A stretch of DNA of 52,991 bases from a virus. The notes below the pieces were generated by a model. It saw nothing but the letters and a program-made list of their open reading frames with translations, was not told the origin of the DNA and made no database searches. The position numbers and the translations under genes were made by a program. Each line of letters opens with the position of its first letter. Position 1 is the first letter of the stretch. This document shows, one piece after another, positions 49,621 through 52,991 of this stretch. The stretch spans positions 1-52,991 of the IMG/VR virus record IMGVR_UViG_3300009425_000021. One strand, 5' to 3'.

Positions 49621-50082
49621 ATGGCAGGGTGGTTTAATTCAGTTGTCGAGGATCTAAGCAAAATTGTAGGATCCATAGACTATTTTGAGAAAGAACTCCA
49701 AGAAGCAAAATACGAATGTACCATTAAAGGGAGCCTCGAGAAATTGAGTGCCTCCCTCCCTGGTATTACTGAGCATCGCTTTAATCAGTTACAAGAGATT
49801 GAAGCAATTCTCGAACACTTAAATATAGAACTTCGTAGAGAACGTTCTAAAGTATTCCGCAAGTACTTTGAAAGTTATAACAGAACACTTACTAGTAGAG
49901 ATGCTGAAAAGTTTGTTGATGGTGAGGAAAGTGTAATTAACTTACAGCACCTTTGCAACCAATACAGTCTTTTACGCAATAAGTACCTAGGCATTATGAA
50001 AGGCTTAGATACAAAGCAATGGCAAATCGGACATATTACACGGTTAAGAACTGCTGGTATGGAAGATATTTCAATAGGTTAG
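49621..50082 (+). CDS. uvsY: Recombination mediator UvsY-like
   Basis: A helical protein of 153 residues, near T4 UvsY (137). It follows uvsX and ends in WQIGHITRLRTAGMED, which resembles the UvsY C-terminus (FAIKHIQDMRAFEAG). The central RRERSKVFRKYFESYNRTLT and SVINLQHLCNQYSLLRNKYL also fit. UvsY loads UvsX onto ssDNA coated by gp32. Context and C-terminal pattern make the call likely. Confidence 0.75.
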   Translation: MAGWFNSVVEDLSKIVGSIDYFEKELQEAKYECTIKGSLEKLSASLPGITEHRFNQLQEIEAILEHLNIELRRERSKVFRKYFESYNRTLTSRDAEKFVDGEESVINLQHLCNQYSLLRNKYLGIMKGLDTKQWQIGHITRLRTAGMEDISIG

Positions 50083-50116
50083 CGAAATGCAAGATGCTGG
50101 ATGTAGGAACCAGGAT

Positions 50117-50548
50117 ATGATCCACGTCCAAGTTATAGGACAAATCAGAAACAAACAATTAATAGAACGAGTCAGTGAATTATTACTCGAGAATATTATC
50201 ACTACAAAATTAAGACGCCCAATAGATATTACAGTCAATATATTAACCGTTTGCGATGAACAAGCTGGCGGCTATTGTTGGGGCGATAGATCAACAGTTG
50301 AAATAGAAATAGCTAGAACGTCAAACGAACATAATTACTCACGTGAAAAAATGCTAACTAATTTAACACACGAATTAATCCATGCAAAACAGTTTATAAT
50401 GGGAGAGATTACTCCTACTATGAACATGTGGAAACAGCAGGAAATAAATCGTGCTAAAGTTCCTTACAGTCATCAACCCTGGGAGCGAGAAGCATATCGT
50501 TGGGAAAAACGTTTATATGAAAATTACTTCCAAAAATTAAGGGTATAA
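50117..50548 (+). CDS. Zinc metallopeptidase-like protein (HExxH)
   Basis: The motif LTHELIHAKQF (HExxH near residue 85) and a downstream Glu in PWEREAYRWE fit a SprT/WLM-like zinc peptidase core. I choose the ATG at 50117, which has AGGA eight bases upstream, over an in-frame ATG at 50087. The gene follows uvsY by a few bases in the replication cluster. SprT-like proteases act on DNA-protein crosslinks, which would fit this context, but that is inference. No signal peptide is present. Confidence 0.7.
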   Translation: MIHVQVIGQIRNKQLIERVSELLLENIITTKLRRPIDITVNILTVCDEQAGGYCWGDRSTVEIEIARTSNEHNYSREKMLTNLTHELIHAKQFIMGEITPTMNMWKQQEINRAKVPYSHQPWEREAYRWEKRLYENYFQKLRV

Positions 50549-50554
50549 AAAAGG

Positions 50555-50583
50555 TTGACATAAGGTACCCTTTTTAGTATAAT
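50555..50583 (+). promoter_or_regulatory. Sigma70-type promoter inside a terminator-like hairpin
   Basis: TTGACA (50555-50560) and TATAAT (50578-50583), spacing 17. AAGGGTA (50539-50545) and TACCCTT (50566-50572) enclose the -35 and are followed by T residues, so the same DNA could form a weak terminator for the gene upstream. Confidence 0.8.
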
Positions 50584-50614
50584 AGTTAGTACAAAGCAAA
50601 ACTAGGTGCATAAT

Positions 50615-50809
50615 ATGAGTAATGAAAAAGTAACTATCCAGACTGAATCGGGATTTGAGTTTAAATATGACAGGGAATTAAGTTACCTGCAAAACTACCA
50701 AAAGTGGCGTGTTCTTAATCAACAAGAACGTAGTGCGTATAATGAGACACATTTGTCCGCTGAAGAAGCCGAGCAATCATTTTCACAACAATATGGAAAC
50801 TTTAAATAA
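50615..50809 (+). CDS. Unknown small protein, 64 aa
   Basis: The ATG at 50615 follows AGG closely. An in-frame GTG nine bases upstream is possible. The protein is soluble and aromatic/Gln-rich (YDRELSYLQNYQKWRVLNQQ). It directly precedes the exonuclease gene with no gap and shares its promoter. No family is recognised. Confidence 0.6.
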   Translation: MSNEKVTIQTESGFEFKYDRELSYLQNYQKWRVLNQQERSAYNETHLSAEEAEQSFSQQYGNFK

Positions 50810-51358
50810 ATGACAACTCATGCAATGATTGATATTGAAACATTGGCTACTAAGCCTAATGCTGTAGTATTAACTGTTGGCGGAGTTAAGTTTAATCCGT
50901 ATAGTGCAGAAGAGCCACATACCCCATTTAGTGTAAGATTAGACATCGATGAACAAACTGCTAAAGGCAGAGTTATTGATCCTAATACTATTGACTGGTG
51001 GGGAAAGCAAGATAAAGCAATCCAGGCTGAAGCGTTCTCAGATGAGGACAGAGTTTCAGTAACGGACTTTATTGCAGACCTTAACAAATGGCTAAATGGC
51101 ACTGAACTTAAATGGGCTCAAGGATCTAGGTTTGATTATGGTATCCTTGAAGACCTAATTGAGAATAGTTTTGAACAACACAAAAATTGGTTCTTTTGGC
51201 AAGAAGCTGATAGTAGAACACTAGGACAACTGGTTCCAAAGGATCTGCGTAAAGACGATTCGGGCAATCAAAAAGACCTTCACTCAGCACTCGCTGACGC
51301 ATACAACCAAGCAAAAGCAGTACAGAAAGCATATTTGCACTTAAATATCACTGAATAA
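50810..51358 (+). CDS. dexA: DEDD 3'-5' exonuclease, DexA-like
   Basis: An exonuclease of the DnaQ-like fold. The first acidic motif is MIDIETLA (Asp8 and Glu10). Asp in GSRFDYGILEDL gives the second, and HSALADAYNQA (near 158) gives the third, with its His and Asp. The order fits T4 DexA and the related phage/bacterial Rv2179c-like enzymes. It probably degrades ssDNA or RNA ends during replication or host DNA breakdown. Its ATG directly follows the stop of the preceding gene. Confidence 0.85.
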   Translation: MTTHAMIDIETLATKPNAVVLTVGGVKFNPYSAEEPHTPFSVRLDIDEQTAKGRVIDPNTIDWWGKQDKAIQAEAFSDEDRVSVTDFIADLNKWLNGTELKWAQGSRFDYGILEDLIENSFEQHKNWFFWQEADSRTLGQLVPKDLRKDDSGNQKDLHSALADAYNQAKAVQKAYLHLNITE

Positions 51359-51379
51359 TTTACCACTATTTGTGGTAAA
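51359..51379 (+). promoter_or_regulatory. Inverted repeat before the -35 of the AAA+ gene promoter
   Basis: TTTACCAC and GTGGTAAA form a perfect 8-bp inverted repeat around TATTT, ending three bases before TTGACA. It could be an operator or, on the minus strand, a terminator. Confidence 0.5.
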
Positions 51380-51382
51380 AGG

Positions 51383-51411
51383 TTGACATCACCCCTAAAA
51401 GGTAGTATAAT
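51383..51411 (+). promoter_or_regulatory. Upstream sigma70-type promoter of the AAA+ gene
   Basis: GGTAAAAGGTTGACAT, TATAAT at 51406-51411, spacing 17. A purine-rich ribosome-site-like stretch (about 51430-51442) follows with no start codon behind it. Confidence 0.85.
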
Positions 51412-51468
51412 ATATACTTATTAGACAATAAAGGAAAGGAAGAAAAAGCCAATAAAAGCGGTAAAAGG

Positions 51469-51497
51469 TTGACATTGGTCCTAGAATTTAGTATAAT
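51469..51497 (+). promoter_or_regulatory. Downstream sigma70-type promoter of the AAA+ gene
   Basis: GGTAAAAGGTTGACAT again, with TATAAT at 51492-51497, spacing 17, 86 bases from its near copy. The predicted RNA begins with the hairpin TTAATAAG/CTTATTAA (51507-51527) holding AAGGG in its loop. Confidence 0.87.
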
Positions 51498-51538
51498 ATA
51501 CATAAGTTAATAAGAAGGGCTTATTAATAATAATCATA

Positions 51539-52606
51539 ATGTCGGGGATGACTAATATGACAAACATGAAGAAAAATAAACTAAACTATGTAAAGATTAA
51601 GGCTGGTACTTACCGTAAAAACGATATCGTTGATACAGTATTTCCGATTATTAAGCCACTTAACATAGGTAAGAAAGGTGCGTTTATTACTGTAGACGGT
51701 AGTGAAGTAATGGGAGACCTGTTCGCTAGTATTAGAGTACTTATAGAAGATCCAACACAGGATCTAGAATATGTAACTCCTAGCGTTTATGCAGAGCAAC
51801 CAAAAATTGACCTGAAGCCTAAGAAAGAAGAGAATGACGAAGAAGCTATTGAGCGTATCAGAGAACGTTTTGATATCCTTGATAGAATGACACATGCTGT
51901 AGCAGAAGGTACAGTACGTGGTATGATTGTTAGTGGTCCTCCAGGAGTTGGTAAATCTTATGGTGTAGAAACTGTACTAGAAGATTACGATATGCTTACT
52001 GAGGTTGCTGGCAAGCCTGCAAGAACTGAAGTTGTAAAAGGTTCAGTTACCCCAATTGGTTTATTCCAAACACTATATAACAATTCAGAAGCAGGTAACA
52101 TACTTGTATTTGATGACTGTGATAGTGTGTTGTTTGATGAAGTATGTTTGAACATGCTTAAAGCAACTTTGGACTCAGGTAAGAAAAGAACTATTACTTG
52201 GAAGTCAGAATCACAAGCACTTCGTAGAGAAGGTATCCCAGATAGATTTGAATTCAAAGGTGGTTGTATCTTTATTACTAACGTAGACTTTGAAAACGTT
52301 CGTTCTAAAAAGATTAAGGATCACTTAGCGGCACTTATGTCAAGATGTCACTACTTGGATCTTACAATGAACTCTATTAGAGATAAGTTCCTTAGGATTA
52401 ACCAGATTGTTAAAGATGGTATGCTTGAAGAATACAAGTTTGGTGTAGATGGTGACCAAGAAATAATTAACTTTATGACCACTAACCAAGAAGCTCTTAG
52501 AGAGATATCGTTGAGAATGGTTTTGAAGATATCGGATCTTAGAAAAATGGATCCTGCTAATTGGGAAAAACTTGCAAGAACTACTTGCATGAAAGGAACA
52601 ATTTAA
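51539..52606 (+). CDS. AAA+ ATPase, 355 aa
   Basis: A P-loop ATPase. Walker A is GPPGVGKS (near 133) and Walker B is LVFDDCDSVLF (near 190). A sensor region GGCIFITNVDFENVRSKK follows and a helical C-terminal domain completes it. Proteins of this type occur in many marine T4-like phages, with no proven role. The start is uncertain: ATGs at 51539, 51548 and 51557 are in frame. The last has GGGGA at a good distance. Two strong tandem promoters and a leader hairpin suggest high early expression. A role in DNA replication or in remodelling host proteins is possible. Confidence 0.85.
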   Translation: MSGMTNMTNMKKNKLNYVKIKAGTYRKNDIVDTVFPIIKPLNIGKKGAFITVDGSEVMGDLFASIRVLIEDPTQDLEYVTPSVYAEQPKIDLKPKKEENDEEAIERIRERFDILDRMTHAVAEGTVRGMIVSGPPGVGKSYGVETVLEDYDMLTEVAGKPARTEVVKGSVTPIGLFQTLYNNSEAGNILVFDDCDSVLFDEVCLNMLKATLDSGKKRTITWKSESQALRREGIPDRFEFKGGCIFITNVDFENVRSKKIKDHLAALMSRCHYLDLTMNSIRDKFLRINQIVKDGMLEEYKFGVDGDQEIINFMTTNQEALREISLRMVLKISDLRKMDPANWEKLARTTCMKGTI

Positions 52607-52631
52607 TAAGAAAAGAACTAACAGTTCCCCC

Positions 52632-52695
52632 GGTGCTCGATTGTTAGTCATCCCCTAAATGGAGCACCACGAAGCCCGGATCCCCTCCGGGCTTC
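52632..52695 (+). terminator. Two successive 3' hairpins after the AAA+ gene
   Basis: GGTGCTC (52632-52638) pairs with GAGCACC (52662-52668), and GAAGCCCGGA (52671-52680) pairs perfectly with TCCGGGCTTC (52686-52695). The second is very stable and GC-rich but has no T-run. They may end the transcript or protect its 3' end. Confidence 0.6.
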
Positions 52696-52726
52696 ACCTT
52701 ATGTGTAATTAAGTACTAGAAATTAC

Positions 52727-52754
52727 TTGACTTTGGCACAGTAAAGTGTATAAT
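52727..52754 (+). promoter_or_regulatory. Sigma70-type promoter for the last gene
   Basis: TTGACT (52727-52732) and TATAAT (52749-52754), spacing 16. A GTAATT/AATTAC inverted repeat (52705-52726) abuts the -35. Confidence 0.75.
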
Positions 52755-52802
52755 TACTTATTGTTGAAAGACAAAAATAATAACATTTAAAAAAGGAGAA
52801 GT

Positions 52803-52991
52803 ATGAACAAGATGTTTACTTTTGCCGCCATAATGCTATTTGCATTCCAGGCCCAGGCAGAGAATATAGAAGAAGTCGTAGTATATGCCCAAGAGGTTAA
52901 AACTACAAAAGCAAGTCCATTAACAAGTACAACTTTATTTGAGGCAATAATGCCTGAGAAGACTTGGATGGCAGGTGGTTACGGAGCAAGT
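52803..52991 (+). CDS. Secreted protein with TonB-box-like N-terminus (3' end outside window)
   Basis: Only the first 63 residues are visible. A signal peptide (about 1-19, ending AQA) is followed by ENIEEVVVYAQEVKTT. This resembles the mature N-termini and TonB boxes of outer-membrane TonB-dependent receptors (EEVVVTA type). Ribosome site AAGGAG and a strong promoter precede it, suggesting early expression. If the rest is a receptor plug or barrel it would be an outer-membrane protein made by the phage. The visible part cannot prove this, and other exported proteins begin similarly. Confidence 0.6.
   Translation, partial: MNKMFTFAAIMLFAFQAQAENIEEVVVYAQEVKTTKASPLTSTTLFEAIMPEKTWMAGGYGAS

Noticed and set aside
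1-52991. Prophage or integrated-element hypothesis
   Set aside because: No integrase, attachment-site repeat, repressor module or clear host gene is seen. The content is that of a T4-like virulent phage, although only part of the genome is visible.

Overview
This window is part of a T4-like contractile-tailed (myovirus) phage genome. It carries recognisable homologues of T4 gp1 (dNMP kinase), gp4, gp13, gp14, gp15, gp16, gp17 (large terminase), gp18 (sheath), gp19 (tube), gp32, UvsX, UvsY and a DexA-like exonuclease, together with T4-type late promoter motifs (core TAAATA) and strong host-type sigma70 promoters. The AT-rich composition, the fibre repeats, the mix of auxiliary metabolic genes and the curli-like genes all resemble myophages of marine heterotrophic bacteria (pelagimyophage / marine methylophage type). 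The host cannot be named from sequence alone. No integrase, transposase or CRISPR array is seen.

Layout. 1-5036: two paralogous tail-fibre genes, the first cut by the left edge, closed by a strong terminator. 5095-18824: an island of exported and membrane proteins. It holds CsgF and CsgG (outer-membrane curli secretion), two curlin-repeat proteins, a FecR-domain protein between them, small membrane proteins and lipoproteins, an Asn/Thr-repeat secreted protein, a 1075-residue NIDO-like secreted protein, and a CHASE2-class III adenylate cyclase. 18825-23072: a minus-strand block (unknown protein, methyltransferase, Nudix hydrolase, gp15, gp14). 23100-25515: tRNA-Ser, tRNA-Trp and tRNA-Ala interleaved with small phage genes. 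25527-29997: auxiliary enzymes (glycosyltransferase-like protein, ferredoxin-NADP reductase, radical SAM protein, FabZ-type dehydratase). 30075-47060: virion and packaging genes (gp13, sheath, tube, gp4, small and large terminase), three tandem oxygenase-like paralogues, dNMP kinase and a sulfotransferase. 47118-52606: replication and recombination genes (gp32, UvsX, UvsY, metallopeptidase, DexA-like exonuclease, AAA+ ATPase) driven by sigma70-type promoters. 52803-end: start of a secreted protein with a TonB-box-like N-terminus.

How it may work together. Replication genes, some small genes and tRNAs follow TTGACA/TATAAT promoters and are probably early. Structural, auxiliary and secretion genes follow TAAATA late promoters. 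At eight genes on both strands the late core lies exactly five bases before the ATG, which predicts leaderless late mRNAs. The island 5484-18824 could build a curli-type pore and fibres in the infected cell envelope, alongside a membrane cAMP-producing enzyme. A whole-window reading also found no GCAGC or GCTGC pentamer although GCGGC and GCCGC are common, which suggests selection against a GCWGC restriction site.
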